53,194 nt of DNA from Bradyrhizobium sp. Ce-3. GTDB taxonomy: Bacteria > Pseudomonadota > Alphaproteobacteria > Rhizobiales > Xanthobacteraceae. The position numbers and the translations under genes were made by a program. Shown in pieces: positions 42,888 to 50,634 of the stretch. The notes under the pieces were generated by a model. That model ran no database searches. It was not told the DNA's origin and saw only the letters and a list, made by a program, of their open reading frames with translations. The stretch spans positions 1 to 53,194 of the forward strand of contig NZ_BQUV01000015.1 in the NCBI RefSeq assembly GCF_022835695.1, in the 5' to 3' direction. Position 1 is the first letter of the stretch. Each line of letters begins with the position of its first letter.

Positions 42888-45371
42888 CTAAGCCGCCTTT
42901 GACGCTCGCTCCGCAAAGGAGCTCAGCAAAGCCGCGATTTCACCCGCCGGCCGCGCGGCGCTGAACAGGAAGCCCTGCACCTCGTTGCAGCCCTCGGCAC
43001 GCAACCAGTCGAGCTGATCGGTCGTCTCAACGCCTTCCGCGGTCGTGGTGATCTTGAGGCTGCGGCCGAGGCCCGAGATCGCGCGCACGATCGCGAGGCA
43101 GTCGGAGCGTCGCGCCAGGTCCTTCACGAACGAGCGGTCGATCTTGATCTTGTCGAACGGGAAGCTGCGCAGATAGCTCAGCGAGGAATAGCCGGTGCCG
43201 AAATCATCCATCGAGATGCTGACACCGAGCTCGCGCAGCTGATGCAGGATGGCGAGATTGGCCTCGGTCTCCGCCAGGAATACCGACTCGGTGATCTCGA
43301 GCTCGAGCCGCCGCGCCGGCAGGCCGGAATGCGCCAGCGCCGAGATCACGGCCTGGACCAGATTGCGGCTGCGGAATTGGACCGGCGACAGGTTGACGGC
43401 GACCTTCACGTCGGACGGCCACTTGATCGCCTCCGAGCAGGCCTCGCGCAGCACCCATTCGCCGAGCGCGACGATCAGGCCGATGTCCTCGGCAACCGGG
43501 ATGAACTCCGCGGGCGAGATCATGCCCTTGTGCGGATGCCGCCAGCGCAGCAGCGACTCGAAGCCCGAAATGCGGTCGGCCGCGATGTCGACCAGCGGCT
43601 GGTAGTGCAGCTCGAATTCGCCGTTATTGAAGGCCGCGCGCAGATCGCGCTCCATGTCGCGGCGCTTCTGCGCCTGCTGGTCCATCTCCGGTTCGAAGAA
43701 ATGATGCACGCCGCCGCCCTCGGACTTGGCGCGGTACAGCGCCATGTCGGCGTTGCGCATCAATTCTTCCGACGTCGTGCCGTCGCCCGGCGACAGCGCG
43801 ATCCCGACACTGGCGCCGACCACGACTTCGAGCCCGTCGATCTTGTAGGGCGCGCTCAGGGCATCGATCAGCCGCTCGGCGAACGCGCTCGCCTCGTTCG
43901 GCGAAACATCGGCGGCCAGCACGATCGCGAACTCGTCGCCGCCTAGGCGGGCCGCGACATTGTCGTCGCGGACCACTTCGCGCAGCCGCTCCGCCACCAG
44001 CTTGAGCAGCCGGTCGCCCATCGGATGCCCGAAGGAGTCGTTGACGTTCTTGAACAGATCGAGGTCGATGCACATGACAGCGACCCGCTTGTTGCCGGCG
44101 CGCCCGCGCTCCAGCGCCTCGCCCAGACGCTGCTGGTAGAAATCCCGGTTCGGCAGGTTGGTGAGGCCGTCATGGTGCGCCATGTGCGCGATCCGCGCTT
44201 CGGCGGCGCGGCGTTCGGTGATATCGACCACCGCGACCAGATAGCCGTCGCGCCCCTCGAACGCCACTTTGCGTCCGAAAGTCAGCACATGGATTTCGGT
44301 GCCGTCCGCCCTGATGTGCCGCCAGTCGCGGCTCGATTGGTAGACGTCACCGATCTCGCGCAAGGCGGCGCTGTGCACGTTCCACTCGTCCACCGGCCAG
44401 ATCTCGCGCAGCGTCATGCCGAGGAATCTTTCCCGGCTATAGCCATAGTGCTGGATTGCGGCGTCGTTGACGCTGAGAAACTCCATCGTGCCGGCGTCGA
44501 ACACCCACATCGGCATCGGGTTGTTCTCGAACAGCAGGCGGAACGACTGCTCGCGCTGCTTCAGCGCGGTGACGTCGGAGACGGTCAGCGACAGCATGTC
44601 GCCGAACGCCGTGACGCCGAGCCGCAGGCAGCGATCGCCGCTGTCGATCTCGAACTGACCGCCGGGGCCACTTCCGACGAGGCCGCGCAGACGCTTCATC
44701 ACGGCAGGCGCTGCCAGCGGATTGCCGCCGGCGCTGAGCCGGCGCCACAGCAATTCGGTCGCTGGCCGCATCAGCAGCTTGGCCGCACCCTGGTTGAGAT
44801 GCACGACCTGGAAGTCGGCCGCCTCGCCCCGGGCGTCGCGGATCGCGGCGAGCGACAGCACGCCCTCGTCGGTGGCCGAGAAAATCGTGTCGAGAAGATT
44901 GTACTGCGCGTTGCGCTCGTTGACATAGACGCCGACCAGGATACCGCCCCAGCGCGACCGCGTCGGCAGCGCCAGCACGTCGAAGGTCCGCACCAGACCG
45001 TCGCGCACGCAATGCGCCGACGCGAGATAAGGCCGGCAGTTCTCGCGCGCATTGGCGGCGGCTTCGGTCAACGCGGTGGCGCAGTCCGGCGGCAGCGCGC
45101 TGAGCGGAATGTCCCAGCGCTCGTCGTTCAGCCAGGCCTGGACGTAGCGGCCGGTGTGCGAGACGCTGAGCGCGCCGTCGATGTCGCGCAGCAGCACGAT
45201 GTGATCGGCAAGCCGCCCGAGGCTGCCGAGCATCACGTCTTCATAATGCGGCAGCTTCTCACCGGGACGAACCGCGGCCTGCCACTTGCGTTGCAGGACC
45301 GGAACGTCGGCGAACATCTCGGAATTGAGCTTGGCCGATGTCTTTGCTGATTTCTTGTTGGCCATCACCAT
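42888..45371 (-). CDS. PAS-GGDEF-EAL c-di-GMP signalling protein
   Basis: This 827-aa protein starts at the ATG at 45371; the frame upstream runs into a repeat. There are sensor regions up to about 390, with a PAS domain near 275-388 (WVFDAGTMEFLSVND). The GGDEF domain has an intact RLGGDEFAIV (477-481). The I-site is degenerate: RDDN in place of RxxD. The EAL domain has GFESLLRWRHP, NLSPVQF, ITESVF, DDFGTGYSSL, KIDRSFV and AEGVET, so it looks catalytically complete. It could make or break c-di-GMP, with one activity dominant. No membrane span. Confidence 0.9.
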   Translation of the reverse strand: MVMANKKSAKTSAKLNSEMFADVPVLQRKWQAAVRPGEKLPHYEDVMLGSLGRLADHIVLLRDIDGALSVSHTGRYVQAWLNDERWDIPLSALPPDCATALTEAAANARENCRPYLASAHCVRDGLVRTFDVLALPTRSRWGGILVGVYVNERNAQYNLLDTIFSATDEGVLSLAAIRDARGEAADFQVVHLNQGAAKLLMRPATELLWRRLSAGGNPLAAPAVMKRLRGLVGSGPGGQFEIDSGDRCLRLGVTAFGDMLSLTVSDVTALKQREQSFRLLFENNPMPMWVFDAGTMEFLSVNDAAIQHYGYSRERFLGMTLREIWPVDEWNVHSAALREIGDVYQSSRDWRHIRADGTEIHVLTFGRKVAFEGRDGYLVAVVDITERRAAEARIAHMAHHDGLTNLPNRDFYQQRLGEALERGRAGNKRVAVMCIDLDLFKNVNDSFGHPMGDRLLKLVAERLREVVRDDNVAARLGGDEFAIVLAADVSPNEASAFAERLIDALSAPYKIDGLEVVVGASVGIALSPGDGTTSEELMRNADMALYRAKSEGGGVHHFFEPEMDQQAQKRRDMERDLRAAFNNGEFELHYQPLVDIAADRISGFESLLRWRHPHKGMISPAEFIPVAEDIGLIVALGEWVLREACSEAIKWPSDVKVAVNLSPVQFRSRNLVQAVISALAHSGLPARRLELEITESVFLAETEANLAILHQLRELGVSISMDDFGTGYSSLSYLRSFPFDKIKIDRSFVKDLARRSDCLAIVRAISGLGRSLKITTTAEGVETTDQLDWLRAEGCNEVQGFLFSAARPAGEIAALLSSFAERASKAA

Positions 45372-45393
45372 GGCACGCCCCACGCAAACGCCA

Positions 45394-45482
45394 GGCATGA
45401 TCCGGAAAAGTGCGAAGCGGCTTTCCGAACAGATCATGCCCGAACAAAAAGCTTAAGCGCGATGACGTTTCGCCGCGCTTTA
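45394..45482. repeat. palindromic repeat with two hairpins (copy 2)
   Basis: GGCATGATC (45394 onward) pairs with GATCATGCC near 45440, with CGGAAAAGTGCGAAGCGG and CTTTCCGAAC between. AAGCGCGATGACG and CGCCGCGCTTTA follow. It matches the family copy at 37203-37302 and lies just upstream of the GGDEF/EAL gene's start. Confidence 0.75.
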
Positions 45483-45512
45483 ATCCCCGTGGCATCCAAG
45501 TCATGCCGCGGC

Positions 45513-45527
45513 TTAACGTCATGTAAA
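45513..45527 (-). promoter_or_regulatory. near-match CtrA box upstream of the GGDEF/EAL gene
   Basis: TTAA-CGTCATG-TAAA differs by one base from TTAA-N7-TTAA. It lies 142-156 nt upstream of the start at 45371. One mismatch makes chance possible. Confidence 0.35.
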
Positions 45528-45637
45528 AATAGCGATGCCGCGCAGTGCCGCGAGCGATTGTGACCGCACAAATTCGCGCGATGGTTAGTTGGCGTTAGAA
45601 ACTATGACAGCTGCATGAAATGCAATTCGGTCCGGCG

Positions 45638-46666
45638 TCAGCGCGCCACGACCTCGACTTCGCCATCGACGCCGTTGACGACGTTGAACGGGCGCTCGAA
45701 CACCTTGCCCTCGTTCTTGGCAATCGCACGATATTCGCCTTCGGAGAGCACGACGCGCGGGAACGCGCCGATCGATTCCTTGATCACGTCGCCGCCCGGC
45801 GTGATCACCGACCATGCGGTGTTGGCGAGCGCCTCGCCGCCCTTTTCGCTGACCAGCTTGAGGGTGATAACGGCGGCGCGATGGGTGACGGTGACGTCGG
45901 TCAGCTTGCCGGCCGCGACGCGGATGTCGGAGCGCACTACGGAGTTCGCATCACCATAGTTGGACACGATGTAGTAGGTGCCCTCGGGCAGCAGCGCGAC
46001 GTCGCCGGCGGAGACGTTGGGCACCAATGGGCCGCGGTCAGAGCCGTCGAACTGGCTGCCCTTGTAGATCGCGAACGAGATCTGGTTGGCCGGGATCTTG
46101 CTGGTGCCGACCCGGCCTTCGATCCGCAGGCCACCGGCCGGCAGCACGAAGGACTCCCGATCAGTCTCCGACTTCAGGCTGACGGCGCGCACCGCGCTGA
46201 CGAGGCCAAGCGCGACATGGACGACGTAATTGCCGGGCGGCAGCACGAGGTTGGGCGTCGCCCCGCGCTCCTCGCGGATCAGCTTGTAGGTGCCGTTGTC
46301 ATCCGGCTTGTCGGCGAACACCCGCCACACCAGCCCGCCATTGATGACCGGCAGGTCCTTGCCGTACCGCGCCGTGAGCGACAGCACCGCCTGCCCGGCG
46401 GTCGGCGGGCCGGCCTGCGGCGCCACCGGAGGCAGCGCGGCAGTCGATGGCTGGACAATGGTCGGCTGGGTCAGCGGACCGGGCAGCACGGGCCCCGAAC
46501 CGGCCCCGGACGGTGGCGCGAGATTGAGCGCCGGGCCGGACGGCACCTCCGGCACCGAAGCGGGCGGGATCGGCGGCGGCCGATCGCTGAAGAACTGCGC
46601 CGATGCGGAAGCAGGGATCAGGGCAAGCAAAAAGGCCGCAAGCATCAACAGCGGAAGGAGCCGCAT
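45638..46666 (-). CDS. exported hypothetical protein with repeated beta domains
   Basis: This 342-aa protein starts at the ATG at 46666 (MRLLPLLMLAAFLLALIPASASAQ), a clear signal peptide. A long Pro-rich linker (PPPIPPASVPEVPSGPALNL; PPVAPQAGPPTAG) is followed by about 230 residues of beta-rich repeats. Recurring pieces are NLVLPPGNYVVHVALG, DVALLPEGTYYIVSNYGDA and RVVLSEGEYRAIAKNEGK, each with a GxY turn. This suggests three or more related beta-sandwich modules. It is probably periplasmic; function is unknown. Confidence 0.75.
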   Translation of the reverse strand: MRLLPLLMLAAFLLALIPASASAQFFSDRPPPIPPASVPEVPSGPALNLAPPSGAGSGPVLPGPLTQPTIVQPSTAALPPVAPQAGPPTAGQAVLSLTARYGKDLPVINGGLVWRVFADKPDDNGTYKLIREERGATPNLVLPPGNYVVHVALGLVSAVRAVSLKSETDRESFVLPAGGLRIEGRVGTSKIPANQISFAIYKGSQFDGSDRGPLVPNVSAGDVALLPEGTYYIVSNYGDANSVVRSDIRVAAGKLTDVTVTHRAAVITLKLVSEKGGEALANTAWSVITPGGDVIKESIGAFPRVVLSEGEYRAIAKNEGKVFERPFNVVNGVDGEVEVVAR

Positions 46667-46996
46667 GCCCCGCCCGCATCCGCCGATGCCGTTGCCCCTC
46701 GAAGTCATCCCCATGCTTTTCAACGAAAACGCGGCAAATTCAAGCCTTCGTGCAAGGGGCGTCCAAGGCTTTCAAGGGCTTCGAAGGCTTTATCGCAAGT
46801 CCCGGCGGCGGCGCCCCCGCGTGGAACCGGTCGATCAAGCCGATGTTAGCCCTATCGTCGCGGTCCAGTCACATTCCCTGCCTACCGCGAGCTACCCCGG
46901 GGCATGAATCATGCCTGTCGGGACTAACCATGAAGACGGACGACGCTGGCGCAGCCGTACCGCGCAGCCTAGTCTCGTGCTGGCAGGAGATTTGTC
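46667..46996. other. intergenic region, 330 bp
   Basis: No gene is visible. It is the divergent promoter region of the exported beta-repeat gene and the patatin gene. A small imperfect direct repeat (CAAGGCTTTCAAGGGCTTCGAAGGCTTT-like, read as AAGGCTTT, AAGGGCTTC, AAGGCTTT) is seen around 46760-46795. Confidence 0.5.
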
Positions 46997-48043
46997 GTGT
47001 TGGATAGCTGGATGGGCCGAGGCCACAAGAGCTCCGACGGCCCCGACAAGGTAGGACTGGGACCGGTTCGCCGGCCGGTGATCGGGCTTGCGCTCGGCGG
47101 CGGCGCCGCGCGCGGTTTCGCCCATATCGGCATCATCAAGACCCTGCTCGCCCATGGCATCGTGCCCAACGTCGTGGTCGGCACCTCGATCGGCTCCGTG
47201 GTCGGCGGCGCCTACGCGGCCGGCCATATCGAAACGCTGGAGAAATGGGCCCGCGGCCTGCAGCCGCGCAGCGTGCTCGGCTACCTCGACATCCGCCTCA
47301 ACGGCTCCGGCCTGATCGGCGGCGCCAAGCTGGCCGCCGAGATCGAGGCGGCGCTGGGAAAATCCATGATCGAGGAACTCCCGGTCAAGTTCGCAAGCGT
47401 CGCGACCGAGGTGCGTACGGGCCATGAGATCTGGCTGACCCAGGGCCCCCTGGTCGATGCCATGCGCGCGTCCTACGCCCTGCCGGGCATCTTCGCGCCG
47501 GTGCTGATCGGCGACCGCTGGCTGGTCGACGGTGCGCTGGTCAACCCGGTGCCGGTCTCAGCCGCGCGCGCGCTCGGCGCCGAGATTGTCATTGCGGCGA
47601 ACCTTTCCAGTGACGTGTTCGCGCACTCGACCACGATCTACAATCACGGCGCGGTGCCGGCGCCCGAGGTCACGGTCGCGGTGACCGCCGAGGCCGAGGT
47701 GGAGGCGGAACCGCCGAAGCGCCGCTTTAGCCGGTTCTTCTCGGCCGAACGCACCGTGAAGCGGGAGTTTTTCGGCAGCGCCACCCGGCCGGGCATCTCC
47801 AGCGTCATGGTCGACGCCTTCAACATCATGCAGGACCGCATCACCCGTGCGCGCCTCGCCGGCGACCCGCCCGACATGCTGATCTCGCCGCGGGTCGGCC
47901 AGATCGGCTGGTTCGACTTCCACCGTGCCGACGATCTGATCGCACACGGCATCCGCGCGGCCGAACGCTCCATCGGCGCGATCGAGGAAGCGATCGATAT
48001 CCTGGCGCCGCCGTCGAACGGCGCCGGCACGACGGGGAAATAG
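46997..48043 (+). CDS. patatin-like phospholipase
   Basis: This 348-aa protein starts at the GTG at 46997 after AGGAGA. It has the oxyanion motif LALGGGAARGFAH, the nucleophile Ser64 in VVGTSIGSVVGG, and the catalytic Asp178 in WLVDGALVNPVPV, so the Ser-Asp dyad is intact. A variable insertion (APEVTVAVTAEAEVEAEPPKRR region) precedes the C-terminal part. There is no signal peptide. Family members cleave phospholipids; the role here is unknown. It is convergent to the CBS gene. Confidence 0.9.
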   Translation: MLDSWMGRGHKSSDGPDKVGLGPVRRPVIGLALGGGAARGFAHIGIIKTLLAHGIVPNVVVGTSIGSVVGGAYAAGHIETLEKWARGLQPRSVLGYLDIRLNGSGLIGGAKLAAEIEAALGKSMIEELPVKFASVATEVRTGHEIWLTQGPLVDAMRASYALPGIFAPVLIGDRWLVDGALVNPVPVSAARALGAEIVIAANLSSDVFAHSTTIYNHGAVPAPEVTVAVTAEAEVEAEPPKRRFSRFFSAERTVKREFFGSATRPGISSVMVDAFNIMQDRITRARLAGDPPDMLISPRVGQIGWFDFHRADDLIAHGIRAAERSIGAIEEAIDILAPPSNGAGTTGK

Positions 48044-48045
48044 CC

Positions 48046-48474
48046 TCAGGCGGTCTTGATGTAGTCGCGCAGCGCCTCCTGCTCGCGCTCATATTCCTGC
48101 ACGCGGCTCTTGACGATGTCGCCGATCGAGATCAGCCCGACCACCTTGCCGTCCTCGACGACAGGCAGATGGCGGAACTTGCCGGTCGTCATCATCTCCA
48201 TGATGCCGCTGACCGTATCGGACTGGCGGCAGCTCACGACCTTCTTGGTCATCACGGCGCTCACCGGCTCGTCCAGCGCGCCGGCGCCGCGCTCCGAGAG
48301 CACGCGCACGATGTCGCGCTCCGACAGGATGCCTTCCATGCGGCCCTGCTCCATCACCAGCACCGCGCCGATCTTCCGCTCGCCGAGCAGCTTGACCGCG
48401 GCCGACAGCTTCGCGCCGGGCGCGACGCTCATGACCTGATGGCCTTTTGCATCGAGAATGGAACGTACCGTCAT
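48046..48474 (-). CDS. CBS-pair protein
   Basis: This 142-aa protein starts at the ATG at 48474 after GGGAGG. Two CBS domains are visible: SVAPGAKLSAAVKLLGERKIGAVLV and SCRQSDTVSGIMEMMTTGKFRHLPVV, each with the GILSERDIVR-like ending (second: GLISIGDIVKSR). CBS pairs bind adenosyl ligands and often sense energy charge. No catalytic domain is attached. It is a stand-alone gene, tail-to-tail with the patatin gene. Confidence 0.9.
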   Translation of the reverse strand: MTVRSILDAKGHQVMSVAPGAKLSAAVKLLGERKIGAVLVMEQGRMEGILSERDIVRVLSERGAGALDEPVSAVMTKKVVSCRQSDTVSGIMEMMTTGKFRHLPVVEDGKVVGLISIGDIVKSRVQEYEREQEALRDYIKTA

Positions 48475-48663
48475 TGTCGCCTCCCTGAATCCGTCGTGCC
48501 CCGCTTGAGCGGGGTCGAGCCTGTTCGCCAGAGTCTTCAATCAACAGTTCCGCGCCGATTTCGGTTCCGGGGCGCGATCAGTAGCAGGGCTCGATTGGTT
48601 GGCCCGCTTTGTTTCTGCTTCGCAAAGATGATGGAGGAATTCGAACCGAGCCGCAAGCGGCGA

Positions 48664-49461
48664 TCAGACGCGCCCCGACTGGTCCACCGATGACGCATCT
48701 GCAGCATCGTCGCGCCTGCGCGGGATCGGATCGAACAGCGAGAACAGCAGCAGCCCGGCAAGGAAGCCGCCGATATGCGCCTGCCAGGCGACGCTCGTGC
48801 CTTCGCCGCCGAGCGACAGCGAGGTGGCTCCGAACAGGATATTGACGCCGAACCAGATCGCCAGGAAGGCGAGCACCCGTCCGTTGCGCAGCGCCTGCCA
48901 CAGCGACAGCGCAGGCACCTTGGCAGCCGCCTCGGCGTCGCCGCGGTTGAACGACAGGAAGCTGCCCTTCACGAAGGCAAAGCGGATCGCCGCCGCCATC
49001 GTCCCCGACACCGAGGCCGACGCGCCGATCATCCGCTCGATCGCATGCTCGTGGGTCAACAGATGCGCGAGTGCGCCGGCGGCCGCCGTCACCGCCATGA
49101 AGACAAAGAACCGCGTCGCACCGAAGCGGCGCGCCAGCGCACTGCCGAACGGCAAGAGCCACAGCACGTTGAAGCCGATATGGGTGAGGTTGGCGTGCAG
49201 CAGCGAATAGGTGACGAAGGTCCAGACCTTGGCGCCTTCCCCGCCCGGAAAGCTGATGTCGAGCAGCGTCGAATCGTAGCGCATCGGGATGAAACCGAAG
49301 GCGTCGACGGTCCATCTCTCCCACTCCGGCGGCAGCAGCACCCGCAGATGGATCACCGCGATCAGCAGGATGTAGGCGGTGAGCGCCGGCGGCAGGGTCA
49401 GGATCGGCTCGCGCGGCGCCTCCGGCGGCGGCGCGAGCGGGGATTCGGGATGGGAGTCCAA
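48664..49461 (-). CDS. rhomboid-family membrane protein
   Basis: This protein is about 265 aa if the TTG at 49461 is used; no ATG or good site is seen and the start is uncertain. It has several membrane spans with the family pattern SLLHANLTHIGFNVLWLLPFG. The candidate Ser is in GASASVSG (the usual form is GxSG, so here Ala follows Ser) and the His is in WQAHIGGFLAG. Both are present, so it may be an active intramembrane protease. A terminator-like hairpin lies 116 nt upstream of the start. Confidence 0.75.
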   Translation of the reverse strand: MDSHPESPLAPPPEAPREPILTLPPALTAYILLIAVIHLRVLLPPEWERWTVDAFGFIPMRYDSTLLDISFPGGEGAKVWTFVTYSLLHANLTHIGFNVLWLLPFGSALARRFGATRFFVFMAVTAAAGALAHLLTHEHAIERMIGASASVSGTMAAAIRFAFVKGSFLSFNRGDAEAAAKVPALSLWQALRNGRVLAFLAIWFGVNILFGATSLSLGGEGTSVAWQAHIGGFLAGLLLFSLFDPIPRRRDDAADASSVDQSGRV

Positions 49462-49576
49462 GGGGTCGGCGACCTCGATGCGGCGGTGAAGCAGAGATAG
49501 GCGGCTTTCGCGCCGCTGTGCAAGTGCACAGTCCCGAAATCGGACATCGGGTGTCGCGCGGCGCCACAATCGAGGC

Positions 49577-49611
49577 AAAAGAAAAGGGAGGGTGCTGAGA
49601 ACACCCTCCCT
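49577..49611 (-). terminator. rho-independent terminator facing the rhomboid gene
   Basis: AGGGAGGGTG pairs with CACCCTCCCT around a 7-nt loop (10 bp). On the minus strand it is followed by TTTTCTTTT. No minus-strand coding gene ends just before it, so it belongs to a noncoding transcript or a leader of the rhomboid gene. Confidence 0.85.
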
Positions 49612-49775
49612 GATCGGCTGGTCTTCGCGTGCCCCAGAGGGATCGGGAGACCATCCCCACCCCTCCCCGCACGTGACCAAACTGTTTGACGCCGCCTGTG
49701 TACCAACCACGCCGGCGCTTGGGGCAGCCGGCGAACGGGAACGCGCTGACCCTATCCGCAGGTTCCACCGGCGCC
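49577..49775 (-). ncRNA. candidate small RNA or leader RNA
   Basis: There is no convincing ORF between 49462 and 49948 (487 bp). On the minus strand a region ends in the strong terminator at 49577-49611 and contains an internal hairpin CGCCGGC-TGCCCCAAGC-GCCGGCG (49710-49733). AT-rich promoter-like sequence lies near 49785-49815, including the perfect CtrA box. The 5' end is a guess from that position. Either a sRNA of about 200 nt or a terminated leader of the rhomboid gene is possible. Confidence 0.5.
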
Positions 49776-49785
49776 AAGTTCATAG

Positions 49786-49800
49786 TTAAATTTACGTTAA
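49786..49800. promoter_or_regulatory. perfect CtrA-type box in the rhomboid/PAS_5 divergent region
   Basis: TTAA-ATTTACG-TTAA fits TTAA-N7-TTAA exactly and is flanked as GTTAA...TTAAC, so it reads on both strands. It lies 149 nt upstream of the PAS_5-type gene and close to the expected start of the minus-strand RNA. Confidence 0.6.
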
Positions 49801-49948
49801 CAACACAAAGCTGCCGATAAGCCGCCCAAAGCGCGGCCACGGCATGGACGCTGCACAGCCTTCCCTGCACAACAGAGAAGGGAAGGCGCCTGAGCAAAAC
49901 CGGGACAGATGTGTCCCGCCGAGACAGGTGCCGGGCAAGGTTCTTTAG

Positions 49949-50503
49949 ATGAAACACAGCTCCAGCCGCGAGTTCTTCGCCTATTGGAATGCGAAGCGCG
50001 GCAACGCACGTGCACCTGACCGGAGCGAGTTTGAGCCGTCCGCGGTGCGCGAGTTGCTGTCCGACATCTTCGTGCTGTCCTATGACGGCGAGACCCGCTT
50101 TCCGTTCCGGGTCGCCGGCACCCGGACCTCCGCCCTGCTCGGCTGCGACCTCAAGAACCAGAGCTTTTCCGCCCTGTTCACCGACGCCAGCCGCGGCGAG
50201 ATCGAGGACATCATCACCTGCGTCGTCGAAGAGACCCTGCCGGCCATCGCCGGCATCACCGCGACGACCGAGGCCGGCGCGAAGGCGCACCTTGAACTGC
50301 TGCTGCTGCCGTTCACCGCCCGCGTCCATATGCCGGCGAGCCTGACCGGCCTGCTCGCCCCGTTCGAGGACGATGTCGCCCGGCTGCACGACCTGGTCCT
50401 GACCTCGTGGCGTTACCTGCATCCGCAGGAGCGGTTTGTGCCCCGCACCCTGCGCAAGCTCGCGATCGCCCGCGGGTTGATGGTCTACGAGGGGCTGCGC
50501 TAG
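49949..50503 (+). CDS. PAS_5-type single-domain protein
   Basis: This 184-aa protein has one PAS-like domain: SREFFAYWNAKRGNARAPDRSEFEP, then a strand region DIFVLSYDGETRFPFRVAGTRTSALLG and a C-terminal helical part. It matches the PAS_5-type family, which is common in alphaproteobacteria and has no fused output domain. Caulobacter MopJ is a single-domain PAS protein that affects the cell-cycle circuitry; whether it is related is not checked. A perfect CtrA box lies 149 nt upstream. Confidence 0.8.
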   Translation: MKHSSSREFFAYWNAKRGNARAPDRSEFEPSAVRELLSDIFVLSYDGETRFPFRVAGTRTSALLGCDLKNQSFSALFTDASRGEIEDIITCVVEETLPAIAGITATTEAGAKAHLELLLLPFTARVHMPASLTGLLAPFEDDVARLHDLVLTSWRYLHPQERFVPRTLRKLAIARGLMVYEGLR

Positions 50504-50634
50504 CCACGGTCCCCGCCCCGGCCTGCCGTGGACAGCAGGCGCCGGTCGCTTGCACCGGGGGCCGCGGAACTCTATTAGCTGTTTCGCCGCCACGGCGGGG
50601 TAATCCGCTTATTGCAGCTGCGGCGGGGCTCGGC

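Noticed and set aside
44025-45350. Plus-strand ORF (441 aa) inside the GGDEF/EAL gene
   Set aside because: It is antisense to a gene with clear domains and shows shadow composition.
49577-49775. 6S RNA
   Set aside because: A 6S RNA forms one long rod with paired 5' and 3' ends. Here the 3' end is an independent terminator hairpin and no long rod is seen.
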